Shown here: positions 38,667 to 45,864 of the stretch, piece by piece | Numbering within the stretch: position 1 is the stretch's first letter | How the letters are laid out: each line of letters opens with the position of its first letter | Origin: an uncultured Senegalimassilia sp. | Lineage (GTDB): Bacteria; Actinomycetota; Coriobacteriia; Coriobacteriales; Eggerthellaceae | DNA length: 45,864 bases | Assembly (NCBI RefSeq): GCF_934630535.1 | Contig: NZ_CAKTVU010000016.1 | Location: 1 to 45,864, forward strand | Reading direction: 5' to 3' | The notes under the pieces: generated by a model | Told to the model about the DNA's origin: nothing | What the model saw: only the letters and a program-made list of their open reading frames with translations | The model's database searches: none | Program-made: the position numbers and the translations under genes

Positions 38667-39787
38667 TCACCGTCCTTCCGCTCAAGAGGCAAACGCACGA
38701 CGCGGGCCGCAGCGAGCAGGTCCTCGTCGAAATACGCCAGGTTCGCCGTGGTTATAAACGTTTGGATATCCCCCGAGACGAACTTCACCAGCGCGCGACG
38801 GCGCTGCTCATCGAGCTCGCTCATCACGTCGTCAAGCAACAGCACCGGCTGCTGACCCAGAAGGTCGCAGATAAGCGTGACTTCCGCAAGCTTGAACGCC
38901 AGCACCGCCGAGCGCTGCTGGCCTTGGCTTCCATACACGCCCACCGGACGCCCTTCGACGAAGAACTCGATGCGGTCGGCATGGGGTCCCACCAATGCGC
39001 GATGACGGGCGCGCTCTTGCGCCATCGAGGACGCAAGAGCCGCCGCGAAACGTTCGCGGGCCTCGTCGCGATCGAGCGTTTCCCCGGCATCGAGCCATTC
39101 ACCCTCTGCAAGCCACGACGGGGCGTAGCGGGCCGACAACGTTTCACGGTTCCCCACGATCTCGGCGTAATAGCTAGCCATCGATGCCGCCAGCTTGCCG
39201 AATAGAGCCGCGCGATAGCACACCAGTTGAGCGCCGCAGGTGACCATCAAGTCGTTCAGGCTCTCCAGCAAAAGCGGCGACGCCTCGTCTTTCAGCAGCG
39301 AGTTCTTATGACGCAGCACCTTGTCGAAGTCCCGACGAATCAGGTAATGGTTGCGCGAAAGCTGCGACCCTACGGCGTCGAGCGCGTTGCGGCGCGTGGT
39401 GCCCGAGCCCTTCGCCAGGTTCAGGTCGTCGGGAGTGAACGTGACCGAAGGGATGACGCCCTTCAAGTCCGCCGTCCGTTTCTGCTTGCCGTTGAGGGTG
39501 AACCGGCGTTTGCCCGCCTTGATCGTCAGTCCCAGCTCCAGCAACCTGTTCTCGTCAGCGGCAGTTGCGCGCAAGCGGGCGAAAGCGGCGCCTTCACGCA
39601 CAAGCTGCAACCCCGTAGGGTTTCTGAACGACGTTTGCGCCGTAAGCAGCTGAATCCCTTCCACGACGTTGGTCTTGCCGACGGCATTGGGCCCCACCAA
39701 TACGGTCAGGGGTCCGATGTCGCCCAAGCGGAAGTGCTCATAGCTGCGAAAATCATCGAACGCAACATCTTTGATGCGAAGGCTCAT
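38663..39787 (-). CDS. recF: DNA replication/repair protein RecF
   Basis: 374 residues. MSLRIKDVAFDDFRSYEHFRLGDIGPLTVLVGPNAVGKTNVVEGIQLLT carries Walker A GPNAVGKTN. The middle has TFTPDDLNLAKGSGTTRRNALD. The C-terminal signature YGSQGQQRSAVLAFKLAEV and Walker B PVLLLDDVMSELDEQRR are typical of SMC-like RecF. It loads RecA at gaps with RecO/RecR. The ATG at 39787 has GAAGG upstream, 15 nt after dnaN. Confidence 0.96.
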   Translation of the reverse strand: MSLRIKDVAFDDFRSYEHFRLGDIGPLTVLVGPNAVGKTNVVEGIQLLTAQTSFRNPTGLQLVREGAAFARLRATAADENRLLELGLTIKAGKRRFTLNGKQKRTADLKGVIPSVTFTPDDLNLAKGSGTTRRNALDAVGSQLSRNHYLIRRDFDKVLRHKNSLLKDEASPLLLESLNDLMVTCGAQLVCYRAALFGKLAASMASYYAEIVGNRETLSARYAPSWLAEGEWLDAGETLDRDEARERFAAALASSMAQERARHRALVGPHADRIEFFVEGRPVGVYGSQGQQRSAVLAFKLAEVTLICDLLGQQPVLLLDDVMSELDEQRRRALVKFVSGDIQTFITTANLAYFDEDLLAAARVVRLPLERKDGE

Positions 39788-39802
39788 GCAACGCCTTCGT
39801 TG

Positions 39803-40903
39803 TTAGGAAATGCGCACAGGCATGACCAGGTACAGGAAGTTCTCGCCTTCGCCAGCTTTGAAAATGCCCGGCTTCATGCCAGACTGAACTTCCAAGAACA
39901 CGTCATCGGTGCTCACCGAGCCTAAACCGTCGAGGACGTATGCGTAGTTGAAGGCGATCTCAACGTTCTCTCCCTCGCCTTGGCACGCCAGCGTCTCCTG
40001 CGCGCTGCCCACATCCTGGGCAGCGGCGGAAAGCTGCACGGTCTGGCTTTCAACATCGATGGCGAACTTCACCGGCGAGCTTTGCTGACCCAAGATCGAC
40101 GTGCGCTTCACGCCAGAGACCAGATGGCTGACATTGAGGCGCACGCGCGTGGCATAGGAGTCGGGCAGCAGCTGACGATAGTTCGGGAAATTGCCCTCGA
40201 TACGACGGTTGATGAACACGGTGTCGTGATAGGTGACCACGATTTGATTCTCCGCCAAGGCGATGGTCAGCGGGTCGTCCGTACGCGTCAGGGAAGCAAG
40301 CTCCTGCAGGAAGGAGCCGGAGATCACGGCCTGGAAGCCCTCAGCCGCGGGCTCGCCAAGCTGAGCTTCGGTGATGGCAAGGCGATAGGAGTCGGTTGCC
40401 ACCATCTTCAGCGTCTCGCCTTCAAACGTGATGAGCACGCCGGTAAGAATGGCACGGCTCTCGTCCTTGGACACCACGCGTGCCACGCGCTTGACCATAG
40501 ACGAGAACTGAGAGAACGGGATGGAGATAGCCTGCTGCGTATCAACATGGGGGAATCCCGGGAAGTCCTCGGCATCCAGCGTCTTGATGGAGAACGAGGA
40601 AGCATCGCACGTGATGACGGCGGAATCCTCTCCGGTTTCAACATGCACGGCAGCATCGGGCAGATTCTTCACGATGTCGAAAAACAGCTTGCCGGGAAAT
40701 ACGGAACGGCCTTCCTCCTCCACCAGCGCAGGGATGGTGAATTGAATGGACAGCTCCAAGTCGGTTGCCTGCAGCGTCAGGTTGTCGTTATGGGCATCCA
40801 GATAAATACCCGAAAGGATAGGCAGCGTAGAACGGGTGGCGATGCCCTTGAGCACAACGGCAAGCGCATCCTGCAGTTCCGATTGGTTGATGCTGAATTT
40901 CAC
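39803..40903 (-). CDS. dnaN: DNA polymerase III beta subunit (sliding clamp)
   Basis: 366 residues, the normal size, three clamp domains. MKFSINQSELQDALAVVLKGIATRSTLPILSGIYLDA is the DnaN start; RAILTGVLITFEGETLKMVATDSYRLAITEAQL lies in the middle and ENFLYLVMPVRIS closes it. GTG start at 40903 with GAGGAG. It lies downstream of dnaA with a 364-nt gap that carries a parS site and an AT-rich origin-like element. Confidence 0.97.
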   Translation of the reverse strand: MKFSINQSELQDALAVVLKGIATRSTLPILSGIYLDAHNDNLTLQATDLELSIQFTIPALVEEEGRSVFPGKLFFDIVKNLPDAAVHVETGEDSAVITCDASSFSIKTLDAEDFPGFPHVDTQQAISIPFSQFSSMVKRVARVVSKDESRAILTGVLITFEGETLKMVATDSYRLAITEAQLGEPAAEGFQAVISGSFLQELASLTRTDDPLTIALAENQIVVTYHDTVFINRRIEGNFPNYRQLLPDSYATRVRLNVSHLVSGVKRTSILGQQSSPVKFAIDVESQTVQLSAAAQDVGSAQETLACQGEGENVEIAFNYAYVLDGLGSVSTDDVFLEVQSGMKPGIFKAGEGENFLYLVMPVRIS

Positions 40904-40954
40904 AGGCTCCTCTTTCCCTTACGTAAGACGTTGCTCCATGATAGATGGTTCATG

Positions 40955-41035
40955 CAGCGTTGTTATTTATCTTCAATGCTTTTCTTTTAATAATAGGTTT
41001 TTGAATAGTAGTAATAATAAGCGCGGTGGAAATGT
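40955..41035. other. AT-rich unwinding-like element with DnaA-trios (second origin part)
   Basis: In the dnaA-dnaN gap, an AT-rich run (about 40961-41020) ends in five consecutive trios TAG TAG TAA TAA TAA (41006-41020). Immediately after comes a GC cluster GCGCGG (41021-41026), then TGGAAATG, the reverse of a diverged DnaA box. In B. subtilis the basal unwinding system has this same order (trios, GC cluster, DnaA box) in the same dnaA-dnaN interval. Function is inferred from this order; no second box is clear. The rest of 40904-41267 holds only a parS site. Confidence 0.6.
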
Positions 41036-41225
41036 TGAGAACTCGCAAAACCCCATGTCATTCCTGAAAAGTAATTCAACTTCCAATGTGGGCTGCCTGT
41101 TCTCTCAATCCACCATGATTATTGATTACATTATCTTTCCCCTTGAGTTCGATGGTTTTCGCCATGTTTTACGTTGTTTATCCCCATGTTTTCCTGATTC
41201 CTTCAAAATGCCTGGTCAACCTGGT

Positions 41226-41241
41226 TGTTTCACGTGAAACA
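41226..41241. other. parS site (ParB binding), perfect
   Basis: Exact TGTTTCACGTGAAACA, 27 nt downstream of the dnaA stop codon. Confidence 0.94.
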
Positions 41242-41267
41242 CGGCGAATTTGCTTATTGGTGAAACG

Positions 41268-43037
41268 CTATAGCTCGCGGATTATCTGCCTGAGGGCTTC
41301 CATTTCTTCGCGTGCAACGCGGTTCTCCTTCATTTTCGCCTCTATGTTGCCCACCGAGTACATGATTGTCGAGTGGTCCCTGTTGAACTTCTTTCCGATG
41401 TCCCCGTAGGGGATGTCGAGCAGCTGTCGGCACAGGTAGATGGCGGTTTGACGTGCGTGGGCGATATTACGCGTCCTCTTCTTTCCCACGATGTCGGTGT
41501 GGCTGACCTTGAAGAAGTCCTCCGTCACCTTCAGGATGTCGTCTGCGGTGAGCCTTTTGCTGGGACCGCCCGAGAAATGGTTCTCCAACAATTTACGCAC
41601 GTCGGCCACGGTGATGTCCGAGCCTTCGCCGCACTTCATCTTGACGATGACGTTGGTCACTGCGCTTTTCAGCTCTCTGATATTCGAGCCCGAACTTTCG
41701 GCTATGCATATCTGGACGTCTTCGGGCATGTTGATGGGCCCGGATTGTTCCATATCCTCGTATTCGCGGATGAAGCTTTTGACGATGCTCAGCTTGGTCT
41801 CGATCTCGGGAGGCTGAATGTCGAACGTGCCGCCGGAGTTGAAGCGCGTCTTGTAGCGTTCGTCGATGTCGATGTTCTTCGGCGCGCGGTCGGCGGAGAG
41901 CACGACCTGCTTGCCCTGGCTTGTCAGCTTGTTGAATATCTGGAACATGATGTCAAGCGTCTGCTTCTTGCCCTGTAGTTGCTGGACGTCGTCGACAAGG
42001 AGGACATCGGCTTCCTCGTAGTACATCTTGAAGTTCTTGTAGCTGGACTTCTCCGTATCATGCGCCGCCGATGCATCCATGTAGTCCTCGAGCAGCTCGT
42101 TCGAGTCTTTGTAGACGACCTGCAGGTTGGGCATGTTGCTGTTGATGTAGTTTTGTATGGCTCGAAGCAGATGCGTCTTGCCCAGCCCCGATCTTCCGTA
42201 GATGAACAGCGGGTTCAAGTGCGGTTTGCCCGGGGTTTCGGCAACGGAGACGGCCATGGAGTACGCCATGCGGTTCGAGTCGCCGATAACGAAGTTCTCG
42301 AACGTGAGCGTTGAGGTGACTGAGTTGTTCGGCGCGGGCTGGTCGGACGCGGTGTTGTCGGCCGGGATGACCTGCGGGGCGGGTTCTTGCGGAGTGGCGG
42401 CAACGGGTGCTGCGGTGGCTTGCTGGTCCGGTGTGCTTGCCGAGGCCGCAACCGAGGTCTGCATCGGCGGCACCTGTTGGATGGCATTGGTCTGAGTCGT
42501 TGCCTGAGCCGGCATCGCTGCCGCTTGGGCCGGTGCTGCGTCTAGCGTCTCGCTCGCCGGGAGCGTTGCCGCGGGGGTTGCGGCTTGTTGTGCGGCTATC
42601 GGTTGGGCTACCGGTGCCGAAGCCGCCGGCTGAATCGCTGGTTGCGGCGCGGTCGCGGGGGTTGCAGCCGGAACCGCAGCTGCTGGTGCGGCCGGTTGCG
42701 TGGCGGGATTAGGCGCTGCAGTTGCAGCGGGTGCCGCCGCCGGAGCGGGTGCAACCGGCGCTGCTGCAGGGGCCTGTGATTCGTCAATGCCGATGAGCAC
42801 GTCGAAAGGCACCCCGCGGATCTCTTCGAGGGCGCGCTTGATGTGGTCGATGTAATGGCGCTCGATGAAGTTCTTGATGAATTCCGTATTAGCGGTCAGC
42901 ATCATGAACCCGTCGCTTGCGGCCTGGGGAAATAGCTGGCTGAACAGCGCATCTACCTGAGGGCCTATGATTCCCTCATAGCTTTTGACGCGGCTGCATA
43001 CCTCCGCCCATAGCTGATTGATTTCTTCCGTGTTCAT
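41268..43037 (-). CDS. dnaA: Chromosomal replication initiator DnaA
   Basis: About 589 residues, long for DnaA (usually 440-470). Domain I spans about 1-85. A linker of about 150 residues (88-240) consists almost only of Ala, Pro, Gln and Thr. The AAA+ domain has Walker A GRSGLGKTHL (about 281-290), Walker B VLLVDDVQQL and the Arg finger in YKTRFNSGG. The DNA-binding domain reads RQTAIYLCRQLLDIPYGDIGKKFNRDHSTIMYSV. Most DnaA proteins have FGGRDHTTV at this place, so one Gly is missing and several recognition residues differ. This matches the TTTTCCACA boxes in the origin instead of TTATCCACA (inference). Start at 43037 after GAAGG; the ATG at 43055 lacks a ribosome site. Confidence 0.96.
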   Translation of the reverse strand: MNTEEINQLWAEVCSRVKSYEGIIGPQVDALFSQLFPQAASDGFMMLTANTEFIKNFIERHYIDHIKRALEEIRGVPFDVLIGIDESQAPAAAPVAPAPAAAPAATAAPNPATQPAAPAAAVPAATPATAPQPAIQPAASAPVAQPIAAQQAATPAATLPASETLDAAPAQAAAMPAQATTQTNAIQQVPPMQTSVAASASTPDQQATAAPVAATPQEPAPQVIPADNTASDQPAPNNSVTSTLTFENFVIGDSNRMAYSMAVSVAETPGKPHLNPLFIYGRSGLGKTHLLRAIQNYINSNMPNLQVVYKDSNELLEDYMDASAAHDTEKSSYKNFKMYYEEADVLLVDDVQQLQGKKQTLDIMFQIFNKLTSQGKQVVLSADRAPKNIDIDERYKTRFNSGGTFDIQPPEIETKLSIVKSFIREYEDMEQSGPINMPEDVQICIAESSGSNIRELKSAVTNVIVKMKCGEGSDITVADVRKLLENHFSGGPSKRLTADDILKVTEDFFKVSHTDIVGKKRTRNIAHARQTAIYLCRQLLDIPYGDIGKKFNRDHSTIMYSVGNIEAKMKENRVAREEMEALRQIIREL

Positions 43038-43118
43038 AAGCAGGCCTTCGATCATGCGCGTTTAGGCGTGTTCGCCTTGCGCGGTTTCGGTTCGTTGAAA
43101 ACTGATTGCCGCCGTGTT

Positions 43119-44231
43119 TTACAGTAGCTGCGCAACCTGGATGCCCAGGTTCGTGAGCATGCGCTTTTTGCCGGACATTTTCAAAAGGCCGATACCTTCC
43201 AGCTTTTTCAGCGTGTTGTGTACGCTTGATTGCGCTGCTCCGGTCAGCTTGACCACGTCCGATACGCCCAGCACCCCTTCTTTCAGATAGATGACGAGGA
43301 AGTCCTTCTCGCGTTGGGACAGGGACGCGATGATCGGTTGCGCATCCACCGGCGCGGGCTGGATTTGCGGTTGCTGCTGCATTTGCTGGCCGTAGGGATA
43401 GCCCATCGGTTGCTGGAGGGGTGCCTGCATGTAACCCTGCTGAGCAGCCGGTGCGTACCCGGGCTGTGCGAACTGCTGCGGGGCTGCATATGCCATTTGC
43501 GGAGCCTGTTGGTATGTCTGCATAGGCGGCTGGGCCGCAAACCCCGGTGCGTATTGCGCCGAAGGCTGAGCGTATGCGGGCTGGGCGTTGTATGCAGGTT
43601 CGTGATCCTCTTCGGCGATTCGATAGCGCGGCGCCGTTGGTCCGGGATGCTCTGCGTCCTCGTCCTCCTCGACGTGGTCGATCTCAAGCTCCTTGGGAAG
43701 CTGAGGATTGCTGCCGTTGGCGCTGATGGTGACCACCGATCCGGTGCCGAGATTGTCTTCGATGCTGATGGTTCCGTGGGTGAAATCGAGGTACTCCTTC
43801 ACAATGGGAAGGCCCGATCCCACGCCGCGGATATAGCTTTTCATGGGCTCGATGGCGGAGGTGAATCCGGGCAGTTGCGCACGGTCTTTGCAGGCGATGC
43901 CCGGCCCCTGGTCCGCGAAGCGGATGGTGCAGCCGTGATCAAGGATCGATACCGTGGCTTCCTGGAATCGTGCGTGGATGAAGTTTTCCGAAACCTCGCG
44001 GATAACCGTATAGGGAATGGTGCCGCCCGCCGCTTGCGATTGCTGGTATACGTTCGTCGCCAGGCTTTCAATGAATTCGCCGGTGGGTGCGGGCTGGATT
44101 TCGGTGACGCGCGGCGCGCTGAGCAAGTTGTCGTATAGGGCGATGCGCGCAACCGAATTCACGTGAGTGAAGTCGAAGCCCTCATCATCGTTGTTTTCAG
44201 GCGATTCCTGATACTGTTCTTGCTCGCTCAT
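43119..44231 (-). CDS. GHKL ATPase - Q/P/Y-rich linker - winged-helix protein beside oriC
   Basis: About 370 residues, three parts. (1) Residues 20-168 form a histidine-kinase/anti-sigma-type ATPase: N-box REVSENFIHA (78-87), G1 DQGPGI (107-112), G2 GVGSGLPIVKEY (136-147) and GTGS (163-166). There is no His phosphoacceptor helix or sensor domain. (2) Residues about 180-300 form a low-complexity linker rich in Gln, Pro, Ala, Tyr and Met. (3) Residues about 305-370 form a winged helix (REKDFLVIYLKEGVLGVSDVVKLTGAAQSSVHNTLKKLEGIGLLKMSGKKRMLT). It lies between dnaA and oriC, transcribed the same way as dnaA with an 81-nt gap. Position suggests a role in origin control or in regulating dnaA; this is inference. 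Start taken at 44231; the ATG at 44255 overlaps a DnaA-like box. Confidence 0.88.
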   Translation of the reverse strand: MSEQEQYQESPENNDDEGFDFTHVNSVARIALYDNLLSAPRVTEIQPAPTGEFIESLATNVYQQSQAAGGTIPYTVIREVSENFIHARFQEATVSILDHGCTIRFADQGPGIACKDRAQLPGFTSAIEPMKSYIRGVGSGLPIVKEYLDFTHGTISIEDNLGTGSVVTISANGSNPQLPKELEIDHVEEDEDAEHPGPTAPRYRIAEEDHEPAYNAQPAYAQPSAQYAPGFAAQPPMQTYQQAPQMAYAAPQQFAQPGYAPAAQQGYMQAPLQQPMGYPYGQQMQQQPQIQPAPVDAQPIIASLSQREKDFLVIYLKEGVLGVSDVVKLTGAAQSSVHNTLKKLEGIGLLKMSGKKRMLTNLGIQVAQLL

Positions 44232-44245
44232 CTGCGCTTTTACCG

Positions 44246-45265
44246 CTTTCCACATTCGTCGTTTTCCAAAGTTTTACACATTTTCGGGAAAAATCCTTGA
44301 AAAGTGTACCCTCTTTTCCCGTCGAATTCCATTCAACTGGGCAAATTCCGGAATCGAATGTGGAAAAATCACTATTAGCTGAAAGTTTTTCACATCGATG
44401 AACTCGTTGTTTCCTGTGTTTTCCACTTTCTATTCAAAGATTGTTGAAAAGCGGAATGAAAACTCGAATAAGTGCGAAAAACCGAGGTGTAAAAGTTTTC
44501 GACAGTGTTGAAATTCCAGGTTGTTCCGACAAGCTTCGGCGGCTTTTTCCAACTGATAAGAAGGATTTGCCGAAGGATTCGGAAATCACCAGGTCGGTTG
44601 TGCATTCCAGCGAAAATCAACCTGATTATGCTATAGAGATTGGTAAAATGCCTGTTCAGGGGCGTGTTGAAAACTATGCAAATGCTTAATTACCTGGTCA
44701 GGTGCTTGTCTGTGAGCGGTTTTCAATGCTTGAAAAACATGCGTTTCGGCATTTTTCCACAACGTTGTTCGAATGAATTCCAAGTTTTCAACGTTTTCCA
44801 CAATCGTCGGAATCGCTTGATGCGGAGCAGCTCGTTTTTCCAGCCGCTGGTGATGGGTTTTGGGGTATATTTCCTTCTCTTCGCGGGCATCGGTTGGCCG
44901 CAGGGAACGTTTTCGTCGAGTGGCGTTTCATTGCCCGCTCTGGTTTTCCACTGCTATCCCTTCACGTGCTTCTCGCGCAATCTTCCCTGGGTTGCCGAAA
45001 GCACCTTCGCTAGATGAAGAGGATTCGGCGTCCCCAGCCAATACCAGCGAGGTTCCTTCTCTTGATTTTTTGTACGCCGGTGCGTTCGAACCGCCGAAAA
45101 GGCGTCTCCACTAGATGTTGCGACCTATGGTCTCGATTCCCCAACGAATTGTTGAAAGCAACGTTTTCCAGTGCATCGACATTGTTGTGGAAAACTTTGT
45201 GTTTTCGCAGGTGGGCTTTCATAATGTGGGTATCTTGTGCATCGGCTGGCATATATAGGTAAAAA
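44246..45265. other. oriC: oriC: DnaA-box cluster between the GHKL/wHTH gene and rpmH
   Basis: About 1 kb of lower-GC DNA without a credible gene. Four exact TTTTCCACA boxes: 44359-44367 (minus), 44753-44761 (+), 44794-44802 (+), 45186-45194 (minus). Close variants: CTTTCCACA 44246-44254, TTTTACACA 44272-44280, TTTTTCACA 44386-44394, TTTTCCACT 44419-44427 and 44944-44952, TTTTCCAGT 45164-45172. Location between dnaA and rpmH is the classic bacterial oriC position, and gene orientation flips here. Short frames inside it look non-coding. Confidence 0.88.
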
Positions 45266-45269
45266 CCTT

Positions 45270-45297
45270 TTGACAGTCGTGCCGTTCCGGTTATACT
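45270..45297 (+). promoter_or_regulatory. rpmH promoter
   Basis: TTGACA (45270-45275) and TATACT (45292-45297) have a 16-nt spacer, 35 nt before the rpmH start codon. Confidence 0.78.
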
Positions 45298-45332
45298 CAA
45301 CAAGTTGCTCTAAACCATGAAAGGGAAACGAT

Positions 45333-45467
45333 ATGAAGCGCACCTATCAACCTAACACTCGTAAGCGTGCCAAGTGCCACGGCTTCCGTGCCCGCATGGC
45401 AACCAAGGGCGGCCGCAAGGTTCTGGCTGCTCGCCGTGCTAAGGGTCGTAAGCGTCTCTGCGTGTAA
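45333..45467 (+). CDS. rpmH: Ribosomal protein bL34
   Basis: 44 residues, MKRTYQPNTRKRAKCHGFRAR followed by MATKGGRKVLAARRAKGRKRL; the classic bL34 sequence. AAAGGGAAA serves as ribosome-binding site. It starts the rpmH-rnpA-yidD cluster that normally continues with yidC, jag, rsmG, parA and parB. Those lie beyond the window. Confidence 0.98.
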   Translation: MKRTYQPNTRKRAKCHGFRARMATKGGRKVLAARRAKGRKRLCV

Positions 45468-45478
45468 AGAGTATTCGA

Positions 45479-45805
45479 TTGGAGACTATCAAGTCCAAAG
45501 CGGACATCTCCGATCTGTTCTCTAGCGGAAAGCGCCTGCGTACACCGTACCTTACGCTCATAGTGTTACCAGCGAAGCAGCACGGCCTTCACGGTCGTGT
45601 TGCTTTTATTGCAGGGAAAAAATCCGGTAACGCTGTATGGCGTAATAGCGCAAAGCGTCGGATGAGAGCTATTTGCCATGAGCTGGGCGGCCCGTTCCCG
45701 AATCTCGATGTGATATTTCTCGCGAAGTCGGGTATTTGCCGCGCTAAGTATAGTAAAGTGCTCGAAACATGCGACGAAGCGCTGAAACGCGCTGGAATTC
45801 GGTAG
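45479..45805 (+). CDS. rnpA: Ribonuclease P protein component
   Basis: 108 residues, TTG start 11 nt after the rpmH stop. The RNR motif is in GKKSGNAVWRNSAKRRMRAICHEL, and the N-terminal KSKADISDLFSSGKRLRTPYLTLIVLP is typical. It binds the catalytic RNA (rnpB, not in the window) to process tRNA 5' ends. A shorter N-terminus than E. coli RnpA is normal here. Confidence 0.96.
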   Translation: METIKSKADISDLFSSGKRLRTPYLTLIVLPAKQHGLHGRVAFIAGKKSGNAVWRNSAKRRMRAICHELGGPFPNLDVIFLAKSGICRAKYSKVLETCDEALKRAGIR

Positions 45806-45817
45806 GGTCTGATTGGA

Positions 45818-45864
45818 ATGAAGAAAGGTTTCGGAAGCATACCGTGCAAGGTGGCTATGTTTCT
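45818..45864 (+). CDS. yidD: Start of a probable YidD (membrane insertion efficiency factor), cut by window end
   Basis: Only 15 codons are visible: MKKGFGSIPCKVAMF. YidD proteins begin with a short basic segment and an amphipathic helix, and yidD follows rnpA in most bacteria. Identity therefore rests mainly on position, 12 nt after the rnpA stop. Confidence 0.6.
   Translation, partial: MKKGFGSIPCKVAMF

Noticed and set aside
44960..44970. TTCACGTG in the oriC region as a sixth parS
   Set aside because: Only the left half matches; the right half reads CTTC instead of AAAC.
44441..45114. Short open frames in the oriC region
   Set aside because: No family resemblance, no ribosome sites, and the DNA is filled with DnaA boxes.

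Overview
The window looks like the replication-origin region of a high-GC Gram-positive gut anaerobe of the class Coriobacteriia, probably family Eggerthellaceae (an Eggerthella or Slackia relative). This rests on the gene content: indolepyruvate:ferredoxin oxidoreductase with a phenylacetate-CoA ligase, a magnesium-type NRAMP transporter, NhaC and SSS carriers, and a divergent DnaA. No 16S rRNA gene is present, so the genus is a guess.

Layout. 1-3100 holds the 3' part of tRNA-Arg(ACG), then a two-gene + strand unit: a PRC/MgtE-N/CBS tail-anchored protein and an NRAMP transporter with magnesium-type metal-site residues. 3234-4616 has an Rrf2 regulator and 5-formyl-THF cyclo-ligase. 4691-8112 has NhaC and SSS transporters. 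8743-12828 carries paaK, iorB and iorA for aromatic amino acid/2-oxoacid catabolism. 12973-18209 holds purE, tRNA-Phe, a radical SAM protein, purD and purA. 18255-21718 is a YhaN/YhaO (SbcC/SbcD-like) pair. 21754-25101 is dnaB followed, going upstream, by the rpsF-ssb-rpsR-rplI operon. 25421-32327 has small proteins, an orphan ABC ATPase, a parvulin lipoprotein, typA, a membrane J-domain protein, two tRNA-Ser genes and a tRNA-Ile/tRNA-Ala pair. 32533-43037 has a bifunctional-nuclease family protein (+ strand) and the cluster gyrA-gyrB-dciA-recF-dnaN-dnaA. 43119-44231 encodes an unusual GHKL-ATPase/winged-helix protein. The DnaA-box-rich oriC follows at about 44.25-45.2 kb, then rpmH, rnpA and the start of a probable yidD on the + strand.

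How it works together. Nearly every gene from 44 kb down to 3.2 kb is on the minus strand, so it is transcribed away from oriC on the leading strand. Five ParB-binding parS sites are scattered over 35 kb of this replication arm. The origin appears bipartite: a cluster of TTTTCCACA boxes upstream of dnaA, and an AT-rich element with DnaA-trio repeats between dnaA and dnaN. The window encodes the initiator (DnaA), the replicative helicase (DnaB), a probable helicase loader (DciA), the clamp (DnaN), SSB, gyrase and RecF.

Most interesting: (1) the GHKL-ATPase/winged-helix protein lying between dnaA and oriC; (2) separation of the MgtE sensor-type domains from any MgtE channel and their coupling to an NRAMP magnesium-type transporter; (3) the bipartite origin with five consecutive trios; (4) the parS array.
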